From Anoxybacteroides tepidamans (lineage in GTDB: Bacteria > Bacillota > Bacilli > Bacillales > Anoxybacillaceae), in assembly GCF_014201465.1 (NCBI RefSeq), contig NZ_JACHEP010000008.1, positions 1 through 64,000 of the forward strand: a DNA stretch of 64,000 bases, given 5' to 3'. Positions 15,122 through 22,554 of this stretch are shown piece after piece (the stretch's first letter is position 1; the number at the start of each line of letters is the position of its first letter). Both the position numbers and the translations under genes were made by a program. A model generated the notes under the pieces. That model ran no database searches. It saw only the letters and a program-made list of their open reading frames with translations, and was not told the DNA's origin.

Positions 15122-15349
15122 TTAAGCTATTTTCCCGTTATGATCGTTTTTCGGCTTGAACTGAAAAAGATAATCGACGCTTAAATCTGAGAAGAATGTT
15201 TCCTTAATCTTTATCGCCTCGTCACAGTAAAAACGATATTTACCGTTAATCTTGTCGCTTGCTGTTGCTCGGCGAACGCCTAATAAATCAGCAATATCTT
15301 TTACTTTTATTCCCTTCCTAGCCATTTCAGCCTTTAAATTAAAATACAT
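15122..15349 (-). CDS. Cro-like small helix-turn-helix regulator
   Basis: The 75-residue protein has an XRE-type helix-turn-helix at about residues 5-40 (EMARKGIKVKDIADLLGVRR followed by ATASDKINGKYRF). It is transcribed divergently from the CI-type repressor and is the first gene of the early operon, the usual position of Cro. AAAGGAGGTGGC precedes the ATG. It probably competes for the operators between the two genes and represses the CI promoter in lytic growth. Confidence 0.88.
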   Translation of the reverse strand: MYFNLKAEMARKGIKVKDIADLLGVRRATASDKINGKYRFYCDEAIKIKETFFSDLSVDYLFQFKPKNDHNGKIA

Positions 15350-15402
15350 TTAAGCCACCTCCTTTTATAACGAATGAACGCAATTTCGTTCGATGTACCT
15401 TA

Positions 15403-15431
15403 AATATAAACGCAATTTCGTTCAAAGTCAA
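15403..15431 (-). promoter_or_regulatory. Leftward early promoter (PR-like) for the cro operon
   Basis: On the minus strand TTGACT and TATATT are separated by exactly 17 bases, and the spacer consists of one operator copy. Repressor bound there would block RNA polymerase directly. Confidence 0.85.
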
Positions 15432-15474
15432 TAGTTTATGGTGATTTTTTTTGACGAAATTTCGTTCGAAAAAG

Positions 15475-15503
15475 TTTACATGAACGCAATTTCGTGCTAC
15501 ATT
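15475..15503 (+). promoter_or_regulatory. Rightward promoter (PRM-like) for the cI-type repressor
   Basis: TTTACA and TACATT are separated by 17 bases on the plus strand, and the operator at 15482-15497 fills the spacer. Binding there would give autorepression or Cro-mediated shut-off of the repressor gene. Confidence 0.8.
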
Positions 15504-15555
15504 ATAAACGTACGGTATTTCGTAAATAATAGATTGATAAAGGAGGTGATAAAAC

Positions 15556-16251
15556 ATGGATAGAGCAGAGATTGTTGAGTACCTTATCAAAAAGGCAGGA
15601 TACAGCAGGCGGCAATTCGCAGAGATGATCGGTATACCACCGACAACATTGAATTCCATGTTGAATCGCGGACTGGAAAAAGCGTCGATTGATAATGTAT
15701 TGAAAGTTTGCAGAGGTCTTGGAATAACAGTAGAGGAACTCGGGGAAATGGCTAGTCGAGGGTTGGATTTGGACGAAATAAACCAATTCGTTAAAGAATC
15801 TTCTGTTCCATATAAAACTGGAAAGTTAGAACTCCCTCTATATGGAGGTATTGCAGCTGGCGCTCTGTCGACTATTGATCCAGTGACACAACGAAATGTG
15901 GAGTATATCACTCTCCCAAAAACGTTGTTAGGTAAATATTCAGATAGTAAGGGTTTGTTTGCCCTAAAGGTAAATGGCGAAAGCATGAATAAGGTTATAC
16001 CAAACGGCTCATACGTTGCGTGTAAACCAATCGAAACAATTGATGAGCTAAAAGATGACGACATTGTGATATTCAGCCACGACAACGAGTATTCGATGAA
16101 AAGGTTTAGACGAGATGAAGAAAATCGACTGCTTATTTTCAGTCCCGAATCGACGTATCGTAAGTATCACGATATCGTCGTGCCGTATGACACGGTTAAC
16201 GATTTAAAGATTTACGCAAAAGTCATATGGTATGCGGTAACATTAGATTGA
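15556..16251 (+). CDS. CI-type phage repressor with S24 LexA-like peptidase domain
   Basis: The 231-residue protein has an N-terminal helix-turn-helix (about 15-50: YSRRQFAEMIGIPPTTLNSM) and a C-terminal S24 peptidase domain. The presumed cleavage site is the Ala-Gly in GGIAAGALS (about residue 100). The catalytic Ser is in NGESMNKVIPNGS (about residue 142), and the general-base Lys is in YSMKRF (about residue 180). It should keep the prophage silent and be inactivated by RecA-stimulated self-cleavage after DNA damage. AAGGAGGTGATAAAAC precedes the start. A terminator follows before the recombinase gene. Confidence 0.93.
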   Translation: MDRAEIVEYLIKKAGYSRRQFAEMIGIPPTTLNSMLNRGLEKASIDNVLKVCRGLGITVEELGEMASRGLDLDEINQFVKESSVPYKTGKLELPLYGGIAAGALSTIDPVTQRNVEYITLPKTLLGKYSDSKGLFALKVNGESMNKVIPNGSYVACKPIETIDELKDDDIVIFSHDNEYSMKRFRRDEENRLLIFSPESTYRKYHDIVVPYDTVNDLKIYAKVIWYAVTLD

Positions 16252-16276
16252 ATCTTTAGCGCTAAGGATTTAACAG

Positions 16277-16301
16277 GGCGGGTCGCTCCCGCCTATTTTT
16301 G
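16277..16301 (+). terminator. Terminator between repressor and recombinase genes
   Basis: The GC-rich stem GGCGGG / CCCGCC with a five-base loop is followed by TATTTTTG. It should stop most repressor transcription before the recombinase gene, so integrase supply may depend on read-through or its own promoter. Confidence 0.8.
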
Positions 16302-16317
16302 TAGGAGGGGATAATAA

Positions 16318-17772
16318 ATGAGAGTTGCTCTCTACATCCGCGTATCAACAGAAGACCAAGCGCGTGAGGGATATTCGATACAAGCGCAACGGAACAAGCT
16401 GGAGGCGTATTGCGTTTCACAAGGCTGGGATGTTGTCGGTTTCTACATCGACGACGGGTACAGTGCGAAAGACTTGGAAAGACCTGAAATGAAACGAATG
16501 CTGAAACATATTGAGCAAGGTCTCATTGATTGCGTCCTTGTGTATCGGCTCGACCGTCTCACTCGTTCTGTCCTCGACTTGTACAAGCTTCTTGAGGTAT
16601 TCGAGAAGCACAATTGTAAATTCAAGTCAGCGACAGAAGTGTACGATACCACGTCAGCAATGGGGCGTATGTTCATCACTATAGTTGCAGCGATGGCGCA
16701 ATGGGAGCGCGAAAACCTTGCCGAGCGCGTGCGCATGGGCATGCAAGAAAAGGCACGACAAGGGAAATGGGTGATAAACGTCCCGCCATATGGGTATGAT
16801 ATAGACCGAGCGACTGATACGCTCGTAATCAACCAGCAGGAAGCTGCTGTCGTGCGAAAAATATATGACATGTACCTTTCGGGCATGGGAATGCACAAGA
16901 TAGCATTGTCGCTCAACAATCAAGGGATGGCAACGAAATCGGGCGCTGCATGGACAAGCAACAAAGTGAAATATGTACTCACCAATCCGTTATATATCGG
17001 CACGATGCGTTATAACTACCGCGTCAATCAAGAGAACTATTTCGAAGTAGATGGCGCTGTTCCAGCTATCATTTCAGAAGAAGTATTCGAGAGGGCACAG
17101 AAAATCATCGAGAAAAGAAAAACCGCTCACCCACGTTCAGCGACAAGTGAATTTGTGTTTTCAGGCGTCGCAAAATGCGCCCGCTGCGGAGCGCCGCTCG
17201 CAGGAAAATATGGCTTCTCGCGACGTGGTGAAAAGATACACAGACCACGATCATACTACTGCACAAAACAAAAGATAGGGCTTTGTGACCAACCAAACAT
17301 GTCAGAACGCTTCATTGAACAAAAGTTCCTACAATTTCTCAAAGACATTGAGTTCAATGAGCGATTGTTGGCTAATATCGAGAGTAGGAACGAGGAGGAA
17401 AAGCACATAAAAGAGCGTCGAGAGTGGATCCAAACCGAACTAAAAGCGATTGAAAAAAGACGTGTGAAATGGCAATACGCATGGGCGAATGATACGATTA
17501 GCGATGAGGACTTTAGGAAGCGTATGAAAGAAGAAAACGAAAAAGAAGAAGCGCTCAAGAAAGAGCTGGAACAAATACAACCAAAAAAAGAAAAAACGTC
17601 GGAAACCGACGTGAAAGAAGTAATAAGAAACATAATTGTAAACTGGAACTTTCTCGAACCCGTCGAGAAGAAGACGCTCTTACAAATGGTTGTGAAGAAG
17701 CTAGTTGTCGATAAAATAAGCAATCAACCGAAAGTAGATAGCGTCAAAATCGTGGACATCGAGTTCTATTGA
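16318..17772 (+). CDS. Large serine recombinase (phage integrase)
   Basis: The 484-residue protein integrates and excises the phage. The N-terminal resolvase domain (about 1-145) begins MRVALYIRVSTEDQAREGYS, with the nucleophilic Ser in RVSTED, and includes CVLVYRLDRLTRSVLDLYKL. A recombinase domain follows (about 165-270: GYDIDRATDTL...WTSNKVKYVLTNPLYIGTM). A zinc ribbon has CARCGAPL and YYCTKQKIGLCDQ (about 287-325). A coiled coil lies at about 350-430. The size and order are those of A118/phiC31-type integrases. It lies directly beside the attachment site, and its stop is about 30 bases from the comGA junction. Confidence 0.96.
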   Translation: MRVALYIRVSTEDQAREGYSIQAQRNKLEAYCVSQGWDVVGFYIDDGYSAKDLERPEMKRMLKHIEQGLIDCVLVYRLDRLTRSVLDLYKLLEVFEKHNCKFKSATEVYDTTSAMGRMFITIVAAMAQWERENLAERVRMGMQEKARQGKWVINVPPYGYDIDRATDTLVINQQEAAVVRKIYDMYLSGMGMHKIALSLNNQGMATKSGAAWTSNKVKYVLTNPLYIGTMRYNYRVNQENYFEVDGAVPAIISEEVFERAQKIIEKRKTAHPRSATSEFVFSGVAKCARCGAPLAGKYGFSRRGEKIHRPRSYYCTKQKIGLCDQPNMSERFIEQKFLQFLKDIEFNERLLANIESRNEEEKHIKERREWIQTELKAIEKRRVKWQYAWANDTISDEDFRKRMKEENEKEEALKKELEQIQPKKEKTSETDVKEVIRNIIVNWNFLEPVEKKTLLQMVVKKLVVDKISNQPKVDSVKIVDIEFY

Positions 17773-18509
17773 TTCGGTGTCCACTTGCATTGTCCTATTA
17801 TAATCACTAAATGACCGGTTAGCGCCGCTCGCACAGCAATTTTTGCCGTTTCCGCATCGCGAATTTCGCCGACCATTATCACATCGGGATCGTGGCGCAA
17901 AATTGCCTTCAATCCTGTTGCATACGTAATTCCTGCTTTTTCATTGACTTGTACTTGCAATACATTTTCCGTTCGTTTTTCAATCGGATCTTCGAGCGTA
18001 ATTACATTGCGGTTCCACTCGGTTTGGCATACGCGCAGCAGCGTATATAACGTCGTTGTTTTTCCGGAACCGGTTGGCCCTGTGAAGATGAGCAACCCGT
18101 GGGAATGATGTAGAAACGACAACAATTTTCTCGTTACATTTGGAAATAACGAAAGTTGTGAAAGGGGAAGAAATGAGTCTTGCGGAAGAAGACGAATAAC
18201 GAGGCTTTCGTCATAAAACGTTGGCAGCGTTGATAATCGCAAGCTGATAATCGTACCTTCTTGGTTCATTTCCATCGCCCCACTTTGCGGGCGCCGTCGC
18301 TCGCCGATATCCATGTCCGCCAAAAATTTAAAATGGGCAACAAGCCGTTCATACACGTCTTTTGTCAACGTTTCTTTCATCGCTAATGTTCCATCGATGC
18401 GAAATTGGACAACCGCATCGTCTCTTTTTGGAACGATATGAATATCTGACGCTCGCAAAACCGTTGCCTCCTTTACTAACCGATCAGCTATTTTTTCAAT
18501 TTCGTTCAT
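17766..18509 (-). pseudogene. comGA: comGA, competence traffic ATPase, truncated by prophage insertion
   Basis: ComGA powers assembly of the transformation pseudopilus. The remaining N-terminal part begins MNEIEKIADRLVKEAT (start after AAGGGGTGAATGG) and includes Walker A GPTGSGKTTT, the Asp-box region VITLEDPIEKR and Walker B VIMVGEIRDAETA. It breaks after ALTGHLV, about residue 235 of a family length near 350, and continues for 12 phage-encoded residues. The His box and the C-terminal domain are missing. The rest of comGA and comGB-G should lie on the far side of the prophage. Excision would restore the gene. Confidence 0.93.
17788..17812. other. Right prophage attachment junction within comGA
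   Basis: Reading on the minus strand, comGA sequence is family-like through GCTAACCGGTCATTTAGTG (ALTGHLV). Thereafter the expected S-T-L-H-T continuation is replaced by IIIGQCKWTPNQ and a stop. The crossover should lie close to 17798-17806. Serine recombinases need only a two-base identical core, so the exact point cannot be fixed without the left junction. Confidence 0.75.
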
Positions 18510-18669
18510 CCATTCACCCCTTTTCATTCTGTTTCGATTTATATTTTCGCCACATTTTTGCAAATTCCTTCTTTATGTTCTGAAAAAATGACAAATTTTT
18601 TTTAAAGACAAAAAGGTGAAAAATTCATGAAATTTGCATGAACTTTACAATTAATTACTATAAATATGA

Positions 18670-18698
18670 TTCCAATGGAAAAATGAGTGTATTATAAT
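18670..18698 (+). promoter_or_regulatory. Probable sigma-A promoter for the ArsR/SufR-like regulator
   Basis: TTCCAA and TATAAT are separated by 17 bases, ending about 35 bases before the regulator start. The -10 box is perfect and the -35 box is weak, which is compatible with an activated or moderate promoter. Confidence 0.55.
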
Positions 18699-18732
18699 AA
18701 ACATAGCATCGACAGTCTAGAGGTGAAAAACA

Positions 18733-19443
18733 ATGGAACAAATTTTAAAAATTACGAACGTATTGGCAGACCCAACTCGTTACTATATTTACGAATATAT
18801 TACGAAAAAGCATAAAGAAGTATCGGTTCAAGAAATTGCTGAGGCGTTTAACATTCATCCGAACGTTGCCCGCCTTCATTTAACTAAACTTGAAGATGTG
18901 AATATGCTCGTTTCCGAAACACAAAAAACAGGAAAAGGCGGACGTCCAAGCCGTCTATATCGTCTGTCGGACGATGTCATTCAGCTTCATTTCCCGTTCC
19001 GGGATTATCAACTTCTTTCGAGAATTGCAATTCAAACAATGATGAAGCTAGGGGAAGCAGGAAAAAAAGCGCTATACGAGACAGGGAAAAGCTTTGGTAA
19101 AGAATTGATCGAACACCGCCTCCCACATGATCAACCGGTGAAGCAGTTATCGTTTGCTGAAAAGGTAAGCATATTAAAAGAAGCAGCGGAAACGGCCGGA
19201 TTTTATCCAGCGTTTGATTATAACGAGCAAGAGCAAAAAATTTATTTCCAAGTCTTTAACTGCCCATTTAAGGAAGTCGCCTTTCATCAGCCGGAAATGG
19301 TGTGCAGCATGCATCATGCGTTTTTACGCGGCATGTTTGAAGCCCTCTTTGATGAGGTAGAATTAGTAGAACTCGAAAGCATGACAAGCGGGTGTGATTC
19401 CTGTTCATACCGTGCTGTTGTAGCATCTCCTAATCAAAGTTGA
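18733..19443 (+). CDS. Winged-helix regulator with C-terminal cysteine motif (SufR/ArsR-like)
   Basis: The 236-residue protein has an N-terminal winged helix (about 1-80: VLADPTRYYIYEYITKKHKE, then NIHPNVARLHLTKLE) and a C-terminal sensory domain with conserved cysteines (FNCPFKEV, MVCSMHHAF, SGCDSCSYRA). That arrangement resembles SufR and other DeoR/ArsR-type regulators that hold an Fe-S cluster or metal. The ligand is an inference. It lies between comGA and yqgY, where related thermophilic Bacillaceae appear to keep it and B. subtilis does not. AGAGGTGAAAAAC precedes the start. Confidence 0.75.
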   Translation: MEQILKITNVLADPTRYYIYEYITKKHKEVSVQEIAEAFNIHPNVARLHLTKLEDVNMLVSETQKTGKGGRPSRLYRLSDDVIQLHFPFRDYQLLSRIAIQTMMKLGEAGKKALYETGKSFGKELIEHRLPHDQPVKQLSFAEKVSILKEAAETAGFYPAFDYNEQEQKIYFQVFNCPFKEVAFHQPEMVCSMHHAFLRGMFEALFDEVELVELESMTSGCDSCSYRAVVASPNQS

Positions 19444-19510
19444 CATCCGCCGTTGAGCCAGTAAACACTACCGCTCACAGCTAATTTCGTATTGAATTTT
19501 GAAAGCGCTG

Positions 19511-19540
19511 TTTACACCTTGATTACATGTACATTATAAT
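19511..19540 (+). promoter_or_regulatory. Sigma-A-type promoter for yqgY-like gene
   Basis: TTTACA, 18 bases, TATAAT lie about 45 bases before the start codon. Immediately upstream, TGAAAGCGCTG recalls half of a catabolite-responsive element, but the second half does not match well. Confidence 0.6.
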
Positions 19541-19584
19541 ATGTAGAGGCAATGTTTTAAGAGTGAGAAAAGGAGGGATACATA

Positions 19585-19827
19585 ATGGATCGGATGTTCC
19601 GCGTGTTATCGTTCTGGACAGGCATTTTTGCCGTGATGTTTTATCTTGGCCACATGTATACGACTTCCTTAATTTTCTTTGGCCAAACGGTATTTTTCTT
19701 ATTGCTTGGCTACTTAAAATTAACGGAGCGAATGTACATCTATATTTTTGGAGCGTACTTAACGATCTTCTTCGCCGCATTTACGTACTGGACAACATTT
19801 ATGATGGTTCTAGGGATGGGAGAGTAA
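19585..19827 (+). CDS. yqgY: DUF2626 small membrane protein (YqgY-like)
   Basis: The 80-residue protein is almost entirely hydrophobic, with three predicted membrane helices (SFWTGIFAVMFYLGHMY; LIFFGQTVFFLLLGYL; YIFGAYLTIFFAAFTYW). It matches the DUF2626 family, represented in B. subtilis by yqgY in the same location next to comGA. AAAGGAGGGATACATA precedes the start. It is followed by a strong bidirectional terminator. No function is known. Confidence 0.85.
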   Translation: MDRMFRVLSFWTGIFAVMFYLGHMYTTSLIFFGQTVFFLLLGYLKLTERMYIYIFGAYLTIFFAAFTYWTTFMMVLGMGE

Positions 19828-19831
19828 AAAC

Positions 19832-19862
19832 AAAAAAGCGATGGAATCCCATCGCTTTTTTG
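19832..19862. terminator. Bidirectional terminator between yqgY and the MidA-like gene
   Basis: AAAAAAGCGATGG and CCATCGCTTTTTT form a perfect stem with flanking A and T runs, so it can terminate both convergent genes. Confidence 0.9.
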
Positions 19863-19867
19863 TTTTG

Positions 19868-20995
19868 TTATAGAAAGTCTGGCTCTATCCATATGTTTTC
19901 CCAGGCGATCTGCACATTTTTTTGCTGGATCATCACTTGGAAGGAAGCGCTCATTCCTTCATCGGTAATGAGCGAGCGAATCGCCCGATTGCGCCGGCTT
20001 TGCTCGGAAAACGGATTGGGGTCATGGTGTGCCACTAAATAATCAAGCATACCCGAAGCCAATAAAAAGCGGTCTTGCCTGATCGTATTCACCCACTCCC
20101 AACCGGCTTTCTCCCCGTACAAACGAAGGGCATCCCATTGAATGTGAGCAGTTATGTCCATTTCTCCGGGATATGCAAGTGGATTAGAAAGGAGCTGATG
20201 TTGATAATAACCACGTAAACTTCCTTGCTGTCGTGGCATTTGTTTCCATTCTTCATCGGTGTACCCATAATCAACGGTAAACATGACGCTTTGTTCAAAT
20301 AGAGTGGCGTTTTCGAGTATAAACGCTTTCATTGCTAGCGGTATTTCCAGCCGCTGTCCGTCTGCGAGCGAAATATTTCGTTCGCGTAAATAACAAACAA
20401 TGTCTTCATTTTCGAGCGGCCGCTTTTCTTCCAGCAACCGTCCGTGCCGAACGGTCACAAATAGTTCATACAACATCCCTTGTTCGCTCGTCACGACATG
20501 GACAGGCAGCGCATCGAAAAATTCATTGCTGAAAACAATCCCTGAAAATTGTTTTTGCTGCTGCCGAAATTCATCGATACTCGTATACTGTACGACTTTT
20601 CCACTGAAATCCCCAAGCGTTTCCCGCTGCTTTGCCCGTTGATAAGGACTTGTTTCAATGATGGAATATGTCAACATGTCATATGTATGAAATGATCTGT
20701 CTTTCCACTCTTCTAAAACCGCTCGGGCAAATTTCCCATCCCCTCCACCTAACTCGCAAATGCGCGGGGGAACCTGCCCCGTTTTAACGAGCCGGATGAA
20801 CAAAAAAGCGAACAACTTCCCGAATACATCCGAAACATAGATGCTTGTAAAAAAATCTCCGGAACGACCAATTTTTGTACGCTCTTTCATATAATAGCCG
20901 TGCGTTTTATCGTATAAAGCAAGATTCATATAATCCGCATACGATATTCGCTGCTGCGGCGATGATGCAATCGCTTCAAAAATATAGTCACACAT
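19868..20995 (-). CDS. MidA/NDUFAF7-family SAM-dependent methyltransferase
   Basis: The 375-residue protein matches the DUF185/MidA family: SYADYMNLALYDKTHGYYM at the N-terminus, GRSGDFFTS near residue 45, the SAM-binding loop ICELGGGDGKFAR (about 80-92) and VFSNEFFDALPVHVV (about 153-167). In mitochondria the family methylates an arginine of complex I subunit NDUFS2. Bacterial substrates are unknown. AAAGGGGAAAATAAA precedes the start. It is convergent with yqgY and divergent from the small-RNA candidate. Bacillus subtilis has no obvious counterpart at this locus that I recall. Confidence 0.85.
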   Translation of the reverse strand: MCDYIFEAIASSPQQRISYADYMNLALYDKTHGYYMKERTKIGRSGDFFTSIYVSDVFGKLFAFLFIRLVKTGQVPPRICELGGGDGKFARAVLEEWKDRSFHTYDMLTYSIIETSPYQRAKQRETLGDFSGKVVQYTSIDEFRQQQKQFSGIVFSNEFFDALPVHVVTSEQGMLYELFVTVRHGRLLEEKRPLENEDIVCYLRERNISLADGQRLEIPLAMKAFILENATLFEQSVMFTVDYGYTDEEWKQMPRQQGSLRGYYQHQLLSNPLAYPGEMDITAHIQWDALRLYGEKAGWEWVNTIRQDRFLLASGMLDYLVAHHDPNPFSEQSRRNRAIRSLITDEGMSASFQVMIQQKNVQIAWENIWIEPDFL

Positions 20996-21023
20996 TTTAT
21001 TTTCCCCTTTAAAGTTTTCACTA

Positions 21024-21052
21024 TTGACATAGTAAAAATATTGTTATATTGT
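21024..21052 (+). promoter_or_regulatory. Strong sigma-A promoter driving a short transcript
   Basis: TTGACA and TATTGT are separated by 17 bases on the plus strand, within the gap between two minus-strand genes. No plus-strand coding frame follows, only about 80 bases and a terminator. Confidence 0.65.
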
Positions 21053-21058
21053 TATGAT

Positions 21059-21139
21059 AGTAGCTTAACTATATCCCCTCCCATTATATGGATAGAACAT
21101 CCCCCAAAGCCCCTTCTCAATGGAGAAGGGCTTTTTTTT
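21059..21139 (+). ncRNA. Candidate C-rich small RNA between MidA-like gene and yqgX
   Basis: The predicted transcript of about 80 bases starts after a consensus promoter and ends at a perfect intrinsic terminator (CCCTTCTC / GAGAAGGG, then TTTTTTTT). Before the terminator stem it holds three unpaired C-rich patches: ATCCCCTCCCA, ACATCCCCCA and AGCCCC. C-rich patches complementary to Shine-Dalgarno sequences are the hallmark of FsrA- and RoxS/RsaE-type regulatory RNAs of Firmicutes. No open frame with a ribosome binding site is present. The call is an inference from promoter, terminator and motifs. Confidence 0.5.
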
Positions 21140-21151
21140 ATGAACCCCTTT

Positions 21152-21784
21152 TTAAAACCCGTGTAAAAACGGATTCGTATCCATTTCTGTTCCGATCGTC
21201 GTCTCCGGACCGTGTCCCGACAACACAACCGTTTCTTCCGGCAACACAAGCAAACGATCATGAATGCTCTGCATAAGTTGTTCGTAGTTCCCGCCTGGCA
21301 AATCGGTGCGCCCAATGCTTCCAGCAAACAGTACATCACCGGAAAAGACGGTTTCTATTTCCCGGCAATAATATGAAATGCTGCCCGGCGAATGTCCCGG
21401 CGTTTCCAATAGCTCAAATGTAAAATTCCCGATCGTTAACGTCGCTTCGTCCCGCAAACAATGCGGAGTACAAACAGCTTTCACTTGTTCGCCGATAAAA
21501 TAAGCCGAGCCGTTCAATAGCGGATCCGACAGCCATTCTCTTTCCTGCTCATGAATATATACCGGAACCGGCCATTTCTTTATGACATCGTTAATCGCAC
21601 CAATATGGTCAAAATGCGCATGTGTCAACAAGATCGCCAGCGGCTGATAGCCTTGTTCTTCAATATAGCGAACGAGCCTTCCTCCCTCGCTTCCAGGATC
21701 AAAAACGACGCACGTTCCATCCAAATGCGACAAAATATAAGCGTTCGTTTGCAACGGTCCAAGCGGAATGCGTTCCCATTTCAC
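21152..21784 (-). CDS. yqgX: YqgX-like metallo-beta-lactamase-fold hydrolase (glyoxalase II-like)
   Basis: The 210-residue protein begins MKWERIPLGPLQTNAYILSH and has the binuclear metal site THAHFDHIGA (about residue 53), ETPGHSPGSISYY (about 128) and FSGDVLFAGSIGRTDLPGG (about 146-164). It belongs to the glyoxalase II-like subgroup that is widespread in Bacillaceae. The likely activity is thioester or hydroxyacylglutathione-type hydrolysis, possibly with bacillithiol-linked substrates. It is placed as in B. subtilis, beside yqgY, yqgW and yqgV. Its final codons overlap the trailing side of the small-RNA candidate region. Confidence 0.88.
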   Translation of the reverse strand: MKWERIPLGPLQTNAYILSHLDGTCVVFDPGSEGGRLVRYIEEQGYQPLAILLTHAHFDHIGAINDVIKKWPVPVYIHEQEREWLSDPLLNGSAYFIGEQVKAVCTPHCLRDEATLTIGNFTFELLETPGHSPGSISYYCREIETVFSGDVLFAGSIGRTDLPGGNYEQLMQSIHDRLLVLPEETVVLSGHGPETTIGTEMDTNPFLHGF

Positions 21785-21867
21785 AAATATCCCTCCATTT
21801 CTCTATATCCATCATTTTACTCTAATGATTTGTTTGTTACAATAAAAAGAAAAAGAAGGGGAATTAT

Positions 21868-22290
21868 ATGATTAAACGATACGCTCTTTCCGTTTCAAAA
21901 CCATTTGAAAGCGATATTATTACTGATCACGATGAAGAATGGCTGATCGTTTCCGAACTTCCGACCCATATACACGACTATGAAGCGCTCATCGAAATCG
22001 AACAACCGATATTGACACCGCTTTTTACCGATTACGGATTTGAATCACTGAATGAGCGTTTCTATCTTTACGAATCACTCGTTACTGCTTTTTCGATTGC
22101 CGATGGCGACCCGATCGAAATCGACATGTTTCTTCTGCAGCTTGAAGAATATATGATCGCCCAAGAAAAAACAGACACAACCATCTATTACATCGCTAAG
22201 CAGTACGAGGAATTATTGACAAAAGTAGCCGCTACCTATGATGTCACAATCCGCATTTTCGACCTCGACAAATATGAAAAAAACGATTAA
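21868..22290 (+). CDS. Hypothetical acidic protein, 140 residues
   Basis: The product begins MIKRYALSVSKPFESDIITD and is strongly acidic, mainly helical in its second half (TTIYYIAKQYEELLTKVAAT), without cysteines or membrane segments. AAGAAGGGGAATTAT precedes the ATG. It lies between yqgX and the DUF2759 gene, and I know no B. subtilis counterpart at this position. No family recognised. Confidence 0.7.
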   Translation: MIKRYALSVSKPFESDIITDHDEEWLIVSELPTHIHDYEALIEIEQPILTPLFTDYGFESLNERFYLYESLVTAFSIADGDPIEIDMFLLQLEEYMIAQEKTDTTIYYIAKQYEELLTKVAATYDVTIRIFDLDKYEKND

Positions 22291-22349
22291 AATGTAAAGA
22301 GATTCTTTATTTTTACATACAGTTTCATTACGAAAAAGGGGGGAGTATA

Positions 22350-22526
22350 ATGGGTTTAGTCATTATTTTTTCGTTAGTGACATTGTTAGCGCTTTACGGA
22401 GTCGTACGCTCGTTGCGTGAAAAAAATATACTTGCTTTGCTATTCGGCTTAGGGACAGTAGCTGTATTCGGCTGGTTTACAGTAATGACCGTTCTTCACA
22501 ATGGATTTCCAACAAGCACAGTCTAA
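22350..22526 (+). CDS. yqgW: DUF2759 small membrane protein (YqgW-like)
   Basis: The 58-residue product begins MGLVIIFSLVTLLALYGVVR and has two membrane helices (the second FGLGTVAVFGWFTVMTVL). AAAGGGGGGAGTATA precedes the ATG. Length, sequence and neighbours (yqgX, yqgV) match B. subtilis YqgW. Function unknown. Confidence 0.8.
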   Translation: MGLVIIFSLVTLLALYGVVRSLREKNILALLFGLGTVAVFGWFTVMTVLHNGFPTSTV

Positions 22527-22529
22527 AAA

Positions 22530-22554
22530 CAAGAGGCGCGTTTCAAGCCTCTTG
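22530..22554. terminator. Bidirectional terminator between yqgW and yqgV
   Basis: CAAGAGGC and GCCTCTTG pair with a nine-base loop. T-rich sequence follows on both strands, serving the two convergent genes. The stem overlaps the end of the yqgV coding frame. Confidence 0.85.

Larger units (their letters stand above)
15376..15524. promoter_or_regulatory. Cluster of five repressor operator sites between cro-like and cI-like genes
   Basis: Five related dyads are visible: 15376-15391 (GAACGCAATTTCGTTC), 15408-15423, 15453-15467 (closest to perfect, CGAAATTTCG core), 15482-15497 and a diverged copy at 15511-15524 (TACGGTATTTCGTA). Spacing is about 27-45 bases. Two of them fill the -35/-10 spacers of the divergent promoters. 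This is a CI/Cro control region. Which site is strongest cannot be told from sequence. Confidence 0.85.
1..17805. mobile_element. Right arm of a temperate siphophage-type prophage integrated in comGA
   Basis: The stretch carries, in order from the right attachment site, a serine recombinase, a CI-type repressor, a Cro-like gene, antirepressors, recombination, replication and late-regulator genes, nearly all packed on the minus strand with ATGA or TGATG overlaps. This is the early and lysogeny half of a lambdoid-style phage of Gram-positive hosts. Structural, packaging and lysis genes are not present and must lie beyond the left edge, so the element is only partly visible. The right boundary is placed where the comGA reading frame stops resembling the ComGA family. 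Gene content and the serine integrase recall Listeria A118-like phages. That relationship is an inference from gene order, not from alignment. Confidence 0.93.

Noticed and set aside
18560-18660. AT-rich region upstream of comGA as a ComK box
   Set aside because: A-tracts and T-tracts are present but I could not find two AAAAN5TTTT motifs with proper spacing.
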